A DNA stretch of 35,612 nucleotides, from positions 1 through 35,612 of the forward strand of contig DASXUJ010000020.1 in NCBI GenBank assembly GCA_036504895.1, written 5' to 3'. A program made the translations under genes and the position numbers. Below are positions 7,946-16,543 of the stretch, piece after piece. The stretch comes from Syntrophorhabdaceae bacterium. GTDB lineage: Bacteria > Desulfobacterota > Syntrophorhabdia > Syntrophorhabdales > Syntrophorhabdaceae. Numbering within the stretch: position 1 is the first letter of the stretch; the number at the start of each line of letters is the position of its first letter. The notes under the pieces are model-generated. The model saw only the letters and a list, made by a program, of their open reading frames with translations. It was not told the DNA's origin and searched no databases.

Positions 7946-8106
7946 AAGGCTCCTCTTAAGAATCTTTTTCTTTATTTCTAGTATGTTTTCAGCCATAATT
8001 CAATACATTATGTAGAGGCCCTGTGGATGGGGATGAAAAGAGGGCTTGCCATAGGTAACCCGGTTAAAATCTTATAAGAGGGACCACTTCAACAAGGATT
8101 TTGCCC

Positions 8107-8766
8107 ATGCTCAAGGGACTATCGGGGAATTCCGTGCCTCTCAGCTTAAAAGTGGCCTATACGGTTTTTATGGCGGTCCTGGTGCCTGTGTATCTCGTCT
8201 CCTATGGACCGACCAATTTTCTTTATTTTTGCGACATTGCGCTTTTCTTTACCCTTATCGCGCTGTGGACGGAAAGTTCCCTTATGGCAAGTATGGCCGC
8301 GGTCGGTATCCTCATACCGCAGTTGTTCTGGTGTGTCGATTTCGGCATCAGGATCTTCGGGTTTACCTTCACGGGCATGACGGACTACATGTTCGACGGT
8401 GGAAAATCCCTTTTTCTCAGAGGCCTTTCCACGTTCCATGGGTGGTTGCCCTTTCTTCTCATTTTCCTCGTAGCCAGACTTGGTTATAACCGCAAAGCAT
8501 TGCCCCTGTGGACGGTTACGGCATGGTCTGCCATGACCTTTAGTTTCTTTTTCATGCCGAGACCAGGAGCGGCAATGATAAACCCCGATGCACCGGTAAA
8601 TATCAATTATGTTTTTGGCTTGAATGAGAACGCGCCGCAAACATGGATGCCGGAATGGGCATGGTTCACGCTTATGCTTACAGGCCTTCCCCTCCTGTTC
8701 TACATCCCTACCCACCTGTTCCTGAAAAGATTTAAGGGAGGGACGCAGGACGGACGGCCGGGTTGA
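8107..8766 (+). CDS. conserved polytopic membrane protein
   Basis: A 219-residue inner-membrane protein with about six hydrophobic segments. Conserved-looking features are DIALFFTLIALW, the charged/aromatic PQLFWCVDF and TDYMFD motifs, LFLRGLSTFHGWLPFLL, and NINYVFG near the C-terminus, ending with a basic cytoplasmic tail. I recall similar uncharacterised membrane proteins in planctomycetes and deltaproteobacteria but cannot give a function. The ATG at 8107 is chosen because AAGGA (8094-8098) is 8 nt upstream; a TTG at 8101 is too close to it. It is followed by its own intergenic region and a separate promoter for the next gene, so it may be monocistronic. Confidence 0.7.
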   Translation: MLKGLSGNSVPLSLKVAYTVFMAVLVPVYLVSYGPTNFLYFCDIALFFTLIALWTESSLMASMAAVGILIPQLFWCVDFGIRIFGFTFTGMTDYMFDGGKSLFLRGLSTFHGWLPFLLIFLVARLGYNRKALPLWTVTAWSAMTFSFFFMPRPGAAMINPDAPVNINYVFGLNENAPQTWMPEWAWFTLMLTGLPLLFYIPTHLFLKRFKGGTQDGRPG

Positions 8767-8822
8767 TTTTGCACGGCCCATCTCTTCCGTACCCCTTTTC
8801 GGTCTTTTGATCCGGGTTTTAA

Positions 8823-8851
8823 TTGACAGGGCTGTGCGGGAGTCGTAATAT
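8823..8851 (+). promoter_or_regulatory. sigma70-like promoter for the exported protein gene
   Basis: TTGACA (8823-8828) and TAATAT (8846-8851) with a 17-nt spacer, about 70 nt before the ATG at 8920. This is close to consensus. Confidence 0.6.
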
Positions 8852-8919
8852 AATGTGAATGAAAAAAGAAATTCCTTCGATGTTTCTCCCATGAAAGATT
8901 GATCTTTTTTCCGAAAATT

Positions 8920-10089
8920 ATGAAAATTATCGCTTCATTCATCATAGTCGTCATAGTAATCTTCTCCGCGGCAGTTTCGTGCGCGGACCCCCCCGAGCAT
9001 GTCGTCGATGCCACGGCGAAACTCGTGCAATACTGCAGCGAATCCAGGGGCAGCGTGGATGAAAGGACGGTAGCCGCCCTCGCCGAATTCGTGATGGGCT
9101 CAAAACCGAGTAAAGAATCAGCCCTTCCCAAGCAAATGGACAGTACAGGGGCCTATTATGAATTTGACATGAAGATCCCCTTTTCCCGCTTTATCGAATA
9201 TTCCTATAACCCTTATATACCGCCCGTAATTACAAGGCCCTCTTCGCTCCGCTACTCCACGTGGTCCGGTCCGAAGGCAGAGACCCAGAGGCTGCCGGCC
9301 AACTGGAAACCGGTGCCTCCAGGCGGGGCCCCCGTAGTGATCCACGGTATGCAGCACGAGTCGGATACACCGGACCTCAATACGGGCGTCTACCATGAAT
9401 ATGATTTGAAACGTACCCTGATTCTGTTCAATTATAAAGGTCGTCAGGCACTGGTCTCCATCTCGAAGCAGCTCGGCAGGTCGAATGTGGGCAAGAAAGG
9501 TTTCATCCTGGGCAGCGACAGTAACTGGAATTATTACTATACCGGAGAGCCGGGCACTCCAAAGGCCGGTCTTGGATGGATAAAGTCTTACATTTACGAT
9601 TATTTTTCCATAGGTGTCTTTGTAGAAACGGGTTCTGCGCCCCTTATGGTCAGGACGGGCGTGTTTCAATGGCTTCGGGCCGGCTGGTCCGGCATAAACT
9701 TCGTAAAATCGAACCATATCCTCGCCGGGATGAAGCGCTTCTCCCGCGACTGCCGGGCGAGCCTTGAATCTCCCCACTTGCCGGCCCCCAATCAGATAAC
9801 ATCGGTCTACCAATGGCTTTCAAATATGCCCTCCGAGGATTTGAAGGCAAGGTATACGGCGCTTCAGCACGGGCACCGCTCCCTGGCCGTCCAATCGGGT
9901 CATATCTCAAAGGCGGATGATGAGGAGCAGGTCTCCTTTGCCAATACGCCTAAAGAGCAGATGCTCCAGGAGATCATGCTGGAGTATCTGAAGGTTTCTT
10001 TAGGGAAGCCCACGGTCCTCGGAAAACAATCCTTCCCGACCGCTCCCCCGCCAATCCGGGAGTCAAGAGAGACTTCATCGGCACAGTGA
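8920..10089 (+). CDS. exported protein of unknown function
   Basis: A 389-residue protein with a clear signal peptide: MKIIASFIIVVIVIFSAAVSC, with a Cys that may fit a weak lipobox (AVSC) or a signal peptidase I site after SCA. The mature protein is rich in Tyr/Trp and contains KIPFSRFIEYSYNPYIPP, a VIHGMQHESDTPDLNTGVYHEYD block, SNWNYYYTGEPGTP and a low-complexity polar C-terminus. I recognise no enzyme motif. No strong ribosome-binding site precedes the ATG at 8920; an upstream TTG at 8899 is possible but would put charged residues before the signal. It has its own promoter (8823-8851). It is probably periplasmic or lipid-anchored; function unknown. Confidence 0.65.
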   Translation: MKIIASFIIVVIVIFSAAVSCADPPEHVVDATAKLVQYCSESRGSVDERTVAALAEFVMGSKPSKESALPKQMDSTGAYYEFDMKIPFSRFIEYSYNPYIPPVITRPSSLRYSTWSGPKAETQRLPANWKPVPPGGAPVVIHGMQHESDTPDLNTGVYHEYDLKRTLILFNYKGRQALVSISKQLGRSNVGKKGFILGSDSNWNYYYTGEPGTPKAGLGWIKSYIYDYFSIGVFVETGSAPLMVRTGVFQWLRAGWSGINFVKSNHILAGMKRFSRDCRASLESPHLPAPNQITSVYQWLSNMPSEDLKARYTALQHGHRSLAVQSGHISKADDEEQVSFANTPKEQMLQEIMLEYLKVSLGKPTVLGKQSFPTAPPPIRESRETSSAQ

Positions 10090-10277
10090 GATCGTCGGCT
10101 TCAGCCTGGTTCGAAAGGGAAATCCCTGGGCAGCCTTGATTGCGAGGTTCCTCCCTTTTCGATTTCTCGCTATTTTCTAATTCCCGAATACGCGATAACA
10201 GCTGAAGGAGGTCGATTAGACAAGCTTCCCCTGTTTCCCGGCCCCGTCATCCATGATATTAATGACCGCAGGAGGTA

Positions 10278-11027
10278 ATGGTGGACGATCATAAAAACGA
10301 CTGTGCGGTCTGCGGGAAACCGCTCGTCTATCCCGATACACTCCGGAGCGCGACCTGCTCGTACTGTAAAAGGCCTTTCGTGGCTAACGCCCTGTGCGAG
10401 GCAGGCCACTACGTGTGCGACGGTTGCCACAGCCTGAGAGGCAATGACCTGATCGAGAGATACTGCCTTTCCGTGGAGACCACGGACCCCCTGGAGACGG
10501 CCCTGGTGCTCATGAGGAGTCCCATGATCAAGATGCACGGGCCGGAACACCATTTTCTCGTGCCTGCCGTGATTCTGAAGGCCTATTACAATGCGTTGAA
10601 TATCCCCGCTGAAGCGGAGTCGGCCCTTCGGATGGCGAGGCAGCGGTCTGAAAAGGTGCTCGGAGGTTTCTGCGGTTTTTATGGCAATTGCGGCGCGGCA
10701 GTGGGCACGGGCATTGCCGTGAGCGTAATTACGGGCGCTACTCCCCTTTCAAGAAAGGAGTGGAGACAAAGCAACCTTATGACCGCAAAGAGCCTCCTCA
10801 CTATCGCCCATCATGGCGGACCGAGATGCTGCAAGCGAAACTCATTCCTTGCTATCAGGGAGGCAGTGGGATTTATCGAAGAGGAGCTTGGTGTTACCCT
10901 TACGAAAGGAGAGCCGAAATGTGAGTTCAGCCATTTGAACAGAGAATGTCTCGGGGAAGATTGTCTTTTTTATGGGGGAGAAGGAGGCACCCGGCCGTCA
11001 CGGGACTTGCCGATAAGACTCCTATAA
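10278..11027 (+). CDS. DUF5714 Cys-rich putative metal-binding protein
   Basis: A 249-residue cytoplasmic protein. The N-terminus is a zinc-ribbon-like region with CAVC, CSYC, a Cys-x3-His (CEAGH) and CDGC within the first 55 residues. The core holds GFCGFYGNCGAAVGTGIAVS, GATPLSRKEW and GGPRCCKRNSFLA, and the C-terminus CEFSHLNRECLGEDC. This set of motifs matches DUF5714 as I remember it, a family seen in methanogens and anaerobic bacteria, sometimes next to or fused with methyltransferases; its function is unknown. The Cys clusters could bind zinc, Fe-S or a corrinoid-related metal (inference). GGAGG is 2 nt before ATG 10278 and 5 nt before GTG 10281, so GTG may be the true start. Its 3' end overlaps that of larC by 6 nt. 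Confidence 0.75.
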   Translation: MVDDHKNDCAVCGKPLVYPDTLRSATCSYCKRPFVANALCEAGHYVCDGCHSLRGNDLIERYCLSVETTDPLETALVLMRSPMIKMHGPEHHFLVPAVILKAYYNALNIPAEAESALRMARQRSEKVLGGFCGFYGNCGAAVGTGIAVSVITGATPLSRKEWRQSNLMTAKSLLTIAHHGGPRCCKRNSFLAIREAVGFIEEELGVTLTKGEPKCEFSHLNRECLGEDCLFYGGEGGTRPSRDLPIRLL

Positions 11028-12179
11028 AGAAAGGATCTTCTTGATGTCTTCGAGCACCTTCCGGTAGGGCAGCCCTTTTTCATCGGCGATTCTCCTCACG
11101 TCTTCAAATTCTATGTGGCTCTTGAGAAGCCTTCCTTTGTCATCGAACCCGTCCTTGATCTGCACGGGTCCATACGCCGTTTCCACGGTCCGCACTTCCC
11201 TCCGGAGCACCCGTCTCTCTTCTTTTCTTACCCTCACGCCGAAGGTGCTCGTCTCGAGAAACACGAGTTCTACGAGGTCCTTCAGTCTCTCCCCGGAGAC
11301 GGTGAGCGATAGTCGTACTCCCGGCCGGCCCTTCTTCATGTACACGGGGAAATAGAGCACGTCGAGGGCGCTGTGAGCCTTAAGCCGCTCCGTCACACTG
11401 CCCAGGTACTCTGTTTCCATGTCGTCGAGATCGGTCTCTATGACCCAGACTTCTTCATCGGTAGAGTATGGGTCTGTCGCCCCAATGAAGACCCTCAGCG
11501 CGTCCGGCCGGTCTGTCTCATAGGTTCCGAGTCCGTAGCCCATGGCGTGGACCTTCATTGCGGGGCATTTCCCATTGTCTTTCACGTAATGCTTCACGAT
11601 GGCGGCGCCTGTGGGTGTGGTAAGCTCCACGGGGAGCTCGAGGAAGACCACGTTATAACCTTTCAATATCTCCACTGTCGCGGGGGGAGGGTTGGGAATG
11701 ATACCGTGGGCAGTCTTGATTGTGCCCCTCCCATGGGGGATGGGACCGGCATATACCTTGTCTATCCCAAGGAAATGAATCCCCTTCGCCACGGACAGGA
11801 TATCTATCAGCGTATCGATATGGGACAGCTCGTGGAGGTGGGTCGATTCTTTCGGGACCCCATGAACACATGATTCCGCCTCGAGAATAATATCCAGTAT
11901 TTCCTTCGCATCCTTCTTTACAGGCTCTTCCACGGCAAGATCGTCAATGATCGCGATCATCTCGGCTGGGGAGAGGTGAACATGAGACTCGGCGATGTCG
12001 AGATGGGTGCCCTCGATCATTCCCTGTCGCATCTTGCGCGGGCTTATGGAAGGCATAGGGAGAGGGATTTTCTTGAGAAGGCCCTCGATCTCGGCAAAGG
12101 GCAATCCTGCGTCGAGAAGGGCGCTGATCGTCATGTCGCCGCTAATTCCGAGGATGGGATCGAGATAAAGTATTTTCAT
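11022..12179 (-). CDS. larC: LarC nickel insertion protein (nickel-pincer cofactor synthesis)
   Basis: LarC inserts nickel, with CTP, into pyridinium-3,5-bisthiocarboxylic acid mononucleotide to make the nickel-pincer nucleotide cofactor of LarA-type racemases. The N-terminus MKILYLDPILGISGDM is the family signature, and STHLHELSHIDTLIDI carries the conserved His-rich motif. At 385 residues it is a single uninterrupted frame, unlike Lactiplantibacillus plantarum, where larC needs a programmed frameshift. It overlaps larB by 4 nt (ATGA) and is the last gene of the ffh-to-larC operon. No larA or larE lies in the window, so the cofactor's user and the sulfur-transfer enzyme are elsewhere. Confidence 0.93.
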   Translation of the reverse strand: MKILYLDPILGISGDMTISALLDAGLPFAEIEGLLKKIPLPMPSISPRKMRQGMIEGTHLDIAESHVHLSPAEMIAIIDDLAVEEPVKKDAKEILDIILEAESCVHGVPKESTHLHELSHIDTLIDILSVAKGIHFLGIDKVYAGPIPHGRGTIKTAHGIIPNPPPATVEILKGYNVVFLELPVELTTPTGAAIVKHYVKDNGKCPAMKVHAMGYGLGTYETDRPDALRVFIGATDPYSTDEEVWVIETDLDDMETEYLGSVTERLKAHSALDVLYFPVYMKKGRPGVRLSLTVSGERLKDLVELVFLETSTFGVRVRKEERRVLRREVRTVETAYGPVQIKDGFDDKGRLLKSHIEFEDVRRIADEKGLPYRKVLEDIKKILSL

Positions 12180-12916
12180 AATCTATTGATCAAGGTGGCG
12201 AAATAGGCGGCCCCGAAGCCGTTGTCGATATTGAATACCGAAATGGTGGAACAGGAATTGAGCATGGCGAGAAGGGCTGTGAGGCCTCCGAAGCTCGCGC
12301 CGTAGCCAATGCTCGTGGGCACCCCTATCACCGGCACCCCGACCATGCCTGCCACCACCGAGGGCAGCGCGCCTTCCATACCCGCGGCCACTATGATAAC
12401 CCTTGCCTCCCTGAGTACTTCGAGGTTGCTGAAGAGCCTGTGTATCCCGGCCACGCCCACGTCGTAAACCTTCTTTGTCTCATTACCGAAGAAGAGGGAG
12501 GTCATGTAGGCTTCCTCCGCGACCTTTGCGTCACTGGTGCCCGCGGAGACTACTACAATGGGGCCCTTTCCTTTGATGGTGCGGTCTTTCTTTATGAAAA
12601 ACAAGCGGCCTTCCTCATGGTAGGCGCCTTCGGGGAATTTCTCCCGGAGCTTCCTGCCCACTTTGCTCTCGATCCGGGTCACGAGGACGTCCACTTCCTT
12701 CTCTCTCATCGATTTGACGATATCGAGGATTTGGGGAAGGCTCTTGCCTTCGCCGAAGATCACTTCCTGAAGGCCTTTTCTCAGGGACCTGTGGTAATCG
12801 ATCTTTGTATGCTCCAGGTCCTCGAAAGGCATGCCTTTCAGGGCATCGTACGCCTCTTCAACCGGAAGTGACCCGTCTTTTACCTTCGTAAGCAGCTCGA
12901 TCAATCTTTTATCCAT
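12176..12916 (-). CDS. larB: LarB nicotinate dinucleotide carboxylase/hydrolase
   Basis: LarB carboxylates nicotinic acid adenine dinucleotide at C5 and releases AMP, the first step to the nickel-pincer nucleotide. The 246-residue protein has an N-terminal helical region with the DYHRSLRKGLQEVIFGEGKS motif and a C-terminal PurE-like domain. In the latter are VVSAGTSDAKVAEEA, GMEGALPSVVAGMVGVPVIGVPTSIGYG, and a closing NIDNGFGAAYFA. Length and motifs match full LarB. It couples to larC by a 4-nt overlap and starts 27 nt after yraN. Older annotation as an AIR carboxylase-like protein reflects the PurE domain. Confidence 0.93.
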   Translation of the reverse strand: MDKRLIELLTKVKDGSLPVEEAYDALKGMPFEDLEHTKIDYHRSLRKGLQEVIFGEGKSLPQILDIVKSMREKEVDVLVTRIESKVGRKLREKFPEGAYHEEGRLFFIKKDRTIKGKGPIVVVSAGTSDAKVAEEAYMTSLFFGNETKKVYDVGVAGIHRLFSNLEVLREARVIIVAAGMEGALPSVVAGMVGVPVIGVPTSIGYGASFGGLTALLAMLNSCSTISVFNIDNGFGAAYFATLINRL

Positions 12917-12943
12917 TACTCCCTTTTTTGAGCGAAGGCAGGG

Positions 12944-13303
12944 TTAGAACCCCAAGTCTACTATAAAGGCGTATTTTACTATTTTTATATTTTCCCTGTC
13001 TATGCCCACCACATCGAACCGCACCTTTTTGTCGAAATATTTATGGTCCTTGAGGTAATACGTGGCTGAGCGGATGATGTGCTGCTGCTTCTTCCTGTCC
13101 ACCGCGAGGAGGGAGCCGCCGAAGGAAGATGAATTTCTCTTCTTGACCTCCACGAACACAAGGTAACCTCCCTCTTCTGCGATAATGTCAATCTCCCCGA
13201 AGAAATTCCTGTAGTTCCGCTCGATGATCCTGTATCCATTCCGGGATAAGGTTTCTACCGCCCTTTCTTCGCCCTCTTGTCCCTCTTCCCTCTTATTCGC
13301 CAC
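12944..13303 (-). CDS. yraN: YraN/UPF0102 family nuclease-like protein
   Basis: A 119-residue protein of the UPF0102 family, with a restriction-endonuclease-like fold. The signature GEIDIIAEEGGYLVFVEVKKR contains the Asp and the E-x-K residues of a PD-(D/E)xK site, and KKQQHIIRSATYYL matches the conserved helix after it. Typical length is about 120. It overlaps rnhB by 11 nt, a pairing common in bacterial genomes. Its substrate is not established; a role in DNA or RNA processing is inferred from fold and neighbour. Confidence 0.92.
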   Translation of the reverse strand: MANKREEGQEGEERAVETLSRNGYRIIERNYRNFFGEIDIIAEEGGYLVFVEVKKRNSSSFGGSLLAVDRKKQQHIIRSATYYLKDHKYFDKKVRFDVVGIDRENIKIVKYAFIVDLGF

Positions 13304-13877
13304 AATATTCTTTGACGCCCCGGAAGGTCCGCCTGTGGATTGGCAAGACCCCGTATTCCCCGATGGCCCTTTTATGCTCCGGGGTGGGATATCCTTTATG
13401 GCTCACGAAATTGTAACGGGGATAGAGGGTATGGTACACCTCCATGATCGAGTCCCGAACGACCTTTGCAATTATGGAGGCACTCGCGACAAAGAAACAC
13501 CTGCGGTCGCCTTTTACCACCGGTTTGCCTGCGGGATAGCTCTTGATGCCCATGTTTCCATCGATGAGGAGCAGGTCGGGACTGATGCCCGTGTTCTCTA
13601 ATGCCCTTTCCATGGAGAGAAGGGTCGCCCTCAGGATGTTGATCCTGTCTATCTCTTCATGTGTCGCAATGCCTACGCCGATGGCATAGGCATGTTCGGT
13701 AATCCATGGGAAGAGCTCGAGACGCTGCTTTTCGCTTAAGAGTTTTGAATCGTTTACTTTGGCCCTGCATTCCGGCAGCTCCTTCCAGATAACGCACGAG
13801 GAGACCACCGGACCGGCAAGCGGCGCCCGTCCTGCTTCGTCAATGGCGCCGATCAAGCCGGAGAGACGGCAATTCAT
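13293..13877 (-). CDS. rnhB: ribonuclease HII
   Basis: Cleaves the RNA strand of RNA-DNA hybrids and single ribonucleotides in DNA. The 194-residue protein has GAIDEAGRAPLAGPVV near residue 10 with the first two acidic catalytic residues, LLIDGN with the third, and VVRDSIM with the fourth, followed by YNFVSHKGYPTPEH typical of the family. The usual GRGPLAGPV reads GRAPLAGPV here, a conservative change at a residue close to the active site. Its ATG overlaps the rplS stop by one base, so it is translationally coupled in the ribosomal operon. Confidence 0.95.
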   Translation of the reverse strand: MNCRLSGLIGAIDEAGRAPLAGPVVSSCVIWKELPECRAKVNDSKLLSEKQRLELFPWITEHAYAIGVGIATHEEIDRINILRATLLSMERALENTGISPDLLLIDGNMGIKSYPAGKPVVKGDRRCFFVASASIIAKVVRDSIMEVYHTLYPRYNFVSHKGYPTPEHKRAIGEYGVLPIHRRTFRGVKEYCGE

Positions 13878-14224
13878 TATACGCGTTTTTCTTTCAGCTT
13901 TGCTGCCTTGCCTCTTAGATTTCTCAGGTAGTAGAGTTTCGATCTTCTTATCTTGCTCTTGCTCATCACGTCTATCTTGTCGATAAGCGGAGAGTTCACG
14001 GGGAAGGTTTTCTCGATCCCCACGCTGTATGAGACCTTTCTTACCGTAAAGGTGGCTCTCGTATTCCCACCCCTTTTTCTGATCACCACGCCTTCGAAGA
14101 CCTGGATCCTTTCCTTGTCGCCTTCGAAGATCTTGGTATAGACTTTCACGTTGTCGCCCACGCCGATCTCGGGCAGATCGAGCCTCATATGTTCCTTTTC
14201 TATCAAATCCACCATCTCGTTCAT
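13877..14224 (-). CDS. rplS: 50S ribosomal protein L19
   Basis: A 115-residue ribosomal protein at the 30S-50S interface. Motifs include [32 protein letters not shown] (shown across the L19 core), [18 protein letters not shown], and [16 protein letters not shown] at the C-terminus. Full-length for the family. It follows the RNA methyltransferase-like gene by one base and overlaps rnhB by one base. Confidence 0.97.
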   Translation of the reverse strand: MNEMVDLIEKEHMRLDLPEIGVGDNVKVYTKIFEGDKERIQVFEGVVIRKRGGNTRATFTVRKVSYSVGIEKTFPVNSPLIDKIDVMSKSKIRRSKLYYLRNLRGKAAKLKEKRV

Positions 14225-14225
14225 T

Positions 14226-14783
14226 TTATCCTCCTCTTACGCCGAATATTCTATCAAGAATTATACCGATCGCAACTCTTAAAGAAAGGTGATTGTAATC
14301 GCCCTTTCCATTGATCGGCATAAGCATTCTGTCGCACTTCCCGACTACTTCGTCCGAAAGACCCCAGCCTGTTCCGAAAAGGATCACTACGGGCCGGACT
14401 CCCTTTTCCATAAGGACCTGAAGGTCCGGGGAGCTTATCGACTTCCCCTCCCGTTCTTTCGAGGAGGTCCCCACTATCAGCGGGTTCTCCCCCATGTCCT
14501 TTACCATCTCGTCAAAATCAGCGACCACTCTGACTTTCTTCAGTGCTTCGCTTCTCGCGGGATTATACTGAGCCCCATAGCCGTGTAACCAGTGGTCCAC
14601 CAACTGGGCCGCTATCTCCCGCTGTCTTACAAGAGGCGTAACAATATAGCACAAACTAATACCAAATGTCATGCAAGTTCTTGCAATGTCGTGTATTTCC
14701 AGGTTTGTCAGGCTCGTGGCAACAATCTCGCCGTTTTTATCGTATACCGGGTAATGGATGACTGCGAGGCTGACGTTATTCAG
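14226..14783 (-). CDS. SAM-dependent RNA methyltransferase-like protein (PF09936 type), probable CTG start
   Basis: A 185-residue SPOUT-like protein of the type found after trmD in Desulfobacterota and some other phyla. Read from CTG at 14781-14783, the protein begins [20 protein letters not shown] and continues through [36 protein letters not shown] and [15 protein letters not shown] to RIFGVRGG. The family N-terminus clearly extends upstream of the first ATG (14672), which would remove 37 conserved residues. No ATG, GTG or TTG occurs in between, and a stop lies upstream. GGAGG within the trmD end is 6 nt before the CTG, ideal spacing. It overlaps trmD by 8 nt. The substrate is unknown; tRNA or rRNA is inferred from context. 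Confidence 0.8.
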   Translation of the reverse strand: MNNVSLAVIHYPVYDKNGEIVATSLTNLEIHDIARTCMTFGISLCYIVTPLVRQREIAAQLVDHWLHGYGAQYNPARSEALKKVRVVADFDEMVKDMGENPLIVGTSSKEREGKSISSPDLQVLMEKGVRPVVILFGTGWGLSDEVVGKCDRMLMPINGKGDYNHLSLRVAIGIILDRIFGVRGG

Positions 14784-15510
14784 AAAGGTCCTCCATTACT
14801 TTACGCATAAGTTTTTCGTCTTCTTTCGTGAGAGTAAATTTATCCATCAGGTCCGGCCTCTTGAGAATAGTCTTTCGTATTGACTGCTCCCTGCGCCACT
14901 TCCTTATTTCTTCATGGTTGCCGGAAAGGAGCACGGAAGGCACATTCATATCGAGATATTCCTCCGGTCGCGTATACTGAGGGTATTCGAGGAGGCACTC
15001 TTTCAGGCTCTCATCCACCACGGACTGGTCGTTCCCCAGGACACCGGGAATATGGCGCGAAATGGCATCGATCAGCACCAGGGCGGCGACCTCACCGCCT
15101 GAGAGGATGTAATCCCCGATGGATATTTCCTCGTCCACAAGGGTGAGCACCCGTTCGTCAACTCCTTCATACCGTCCACAGAGGAGGCTCACATGGGAGA
15201 GCCTTGCGAGTCTCTCGGCTGTGGGCTGGTCAAAAACCTTTCCCTGGGGGGTCAGAAGAATGGTTTTGGATCTCCCCATGGTCTTTTCCACATGCTCCAC
15301 GGCGCGGTGGATAGGCTCTATTTTCATCACCATCCCCGGGCCTCCCCCATAAGGGTTATCGTCGCAGGTCCGGTGAATATCCTCCGCAAAATCACGGATA
15401 TTGACGATATTGAACTGTACCAGGCCTTTTTCCGCAGCCTTCCTGATGATGCTCTCCTGGAGGGGCGACGCGAAGAGGTTCGGGAAAAGGGTGAAGATCG
15501 TAAAGATCAT
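14776..15510 (-). CDS. trmD: tRNA (guanine37-N1)-methyltransferase
   Basis: Methylates G37 next to the anticodon to prevent frameshifting. The 244-residue protein contains the SPOUT trefoil-knot motifs LLTPQGKVFDQPTAERLA, LLCGRYEGVDERV and EISIGDYILSGGEVAAL, plus VVDESL...LEYPQYTRPEEYLD, all hallmarks of TrmD. It overlaps rimM by 4 nt (ATGA) and the following methyltransferase-like gene by 8 nt. The order rpsP-rimM-trmD-rplS is the classical conserved operon, here with khpA and an extra methyltransferase inserted. Confidence 0.97.
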   Translation of the reverse strand: MIFTIFTLFPNLFASPLQESIIRKAAEKGLVQFNIVNIRDFAEDIHRTCDDNPYGGGPGMVMKIEPIHRAVEHVEKTMGRSKTILLTPQGKVFDQPTAERLARLSHVSLLCGRYEGVDERVLTLVDEEISIGDYILSGGEVAALVLIDAISRHIPGVLGNDQSVVDESLKECLLEYPQYTRPEEYLDMNVPSVLLSGNHEEIRKWRREQSIRKTILKRPDLMDKFTLTKEDEKLMRKVMEDLSE

Positions 15511-16007
15511 TCGACGAGAGCGCTCTCGTCGATGATGATCGACGAGTCCTTCAGATTCACCTTTTCGATAAATTCCTCGGTAAGAGGAATAAAGATTTCT
15601 TCTCCTCCGGTTGCCACGGTTAAAAGATCCTGTCCTTTCGTGTGCACGACTGCTTTTACTACCCCTATTATCTCATTCTTTCTGTTCGTCACGTTGAGTC
15701 CCATCAGTTGATAATCGTAATACTCGCCGTCTTCTAAAGCCGGAAGGTCTTCCTCCCTCACGAACAGTTCTTTGTTCAGGAGCGGGAAGACCTCCTCCGG
15801 GGTTTCGAATCCTTTTAGCTTGATTAAATACAGATTCTTCTGAATCCTTCTCCCTATGGGGTGCAACTCGGCATACTCATCGCCTTTTCGCACAAACAAC
15901 GAGGCATATCTGAGAAAATCATCCTTTGCCTCGTTGTAATAGCTGACCTTAACTTCACCTTTCAGGCCGTGGGTCCCGACAGCCCTCCCTATAGGGATAT
16001 ACTTCAT
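15507..16007 (-). CDS. rimM: ribosome maturation factor RimM
   Basis: Assists assembly of the 30S head by binding S19. The 166-residue protein has the N-terminal beta-barrel motif IGRAVGTHGLKGEVKV, LKGFETPEEVFPLLNKELFV, and a PRC-barrel-like C-terminal half (EYYDYQLMGLNVT ... LLTVATGGEEIFIPLTEEFIEKV). Its start overlaps the KH gene stop by one base (TAATG), indicating coupled translation, and its end overlaps trmD by 4 nt. Confidence 0.95.
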   Translation of the reverse strand: MKYIPIGRAVGTHGLKGEVKVSYYNEAKDDFLRYASLFVRKGDEYAELHPIGRRIQKNLYLIKLKGFETPEEVFPLLNKELFVREEDLPALEDGEYYDYQLMGLNVTNRKNEIIGVVKAVVHTKGQDLLTVATGGEEIFIPLTEEFIEKVNLKDSSIIIDESALVE

Positions 16008-16240
16008 TACTCGATAATTTCAAGCACCGCTCTCTTCTTCACTTTCGTGGAAGCCGCGCTCAATATCGTTCTCATGGCCCTTGCAGTTCTACCCTGCTTG
16101 CCAATTACTTTTCCAAGGTCATCTTTCGCCACATTCAATTCTATCACGGACGTTTTCTCGCCTTCGATTTCGGATACGTTCACTTGATCGGGATTGTCCA
16201 CCAGCGCTTTTGCGATGTATTCGATTAGCTCTTTCAACAC
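16007..16240 (-). CDS. khpA: KH-domain RNA-binding protein
   Basis: A 77-residue single type-II KH domain protein of the KhpA/YlqC family. [19 protein letters not shown] holds the GxxG loop (GKQG) that contacts RNA. It lies between rpsP and rimM, the standard place for khpA in many phyla. KhpA proteins bind many RNAs and can pair with KhpB; the partner is not in this window. Confidence 0.95.
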   Translation of the reverse strand: MLKELIEYIAKALVDNPDQVNVSEIEGEKTSVIELNVAKDDLGKVIGKQGRTARAMRTILSAASTKVKKRAVLEIIE

Positions 16241-16276
16241 GATCCCACCTCCATGATTTATTGTGTGAGCTCCTTG

Positions 16277-16531
16277 TTATGTTAGCTCTTTCAACAGTCC
16301 TTCCTTCTTGAACAAGTTTTCGACAGTCTTCGTGGGTCTTGCGCCCTTCGAGTACCAGACCTTGATCTTTTCTCTATTCAGGGTTATCTGAGCAGGGTCC
16401 TTAAGGGGATCATAGGTGCCCACGTTCTCGATAAACCTTCCGTCTCTCGGGGACCTGCTGTCAGCAACTATAATTCGGTAAAACGGTTTCTTCTTTGATC
16501 CATAACGCGTCAATCTGAATTTAACGGCCAA
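16277..16531 (-). CDS. rpsP: 30S ribosomal protein S16
   Basis: An 84-residue ribosomal protein, full-length for S16. It begins [30 protein letters not shown], ending in the canonical motif, and continues with IENVGTYDP. The start codon is TTG (16529-16531), supported by GGAGGTGG 7 nt upstream, and it fits the family start exactly. It follows ffh by 12 nt. Confidence 0.96.
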   Translation of the reverse strand: MAVKFRLTRYGSKKKPFYRIIVADSRSPRDGRFIENVGTYDPLKDPAQITLNREKIKVWYSKGARPTKTVENLFKKEGLLKELT

Positions 16532-16543
16532 ATCGCCACCTCC

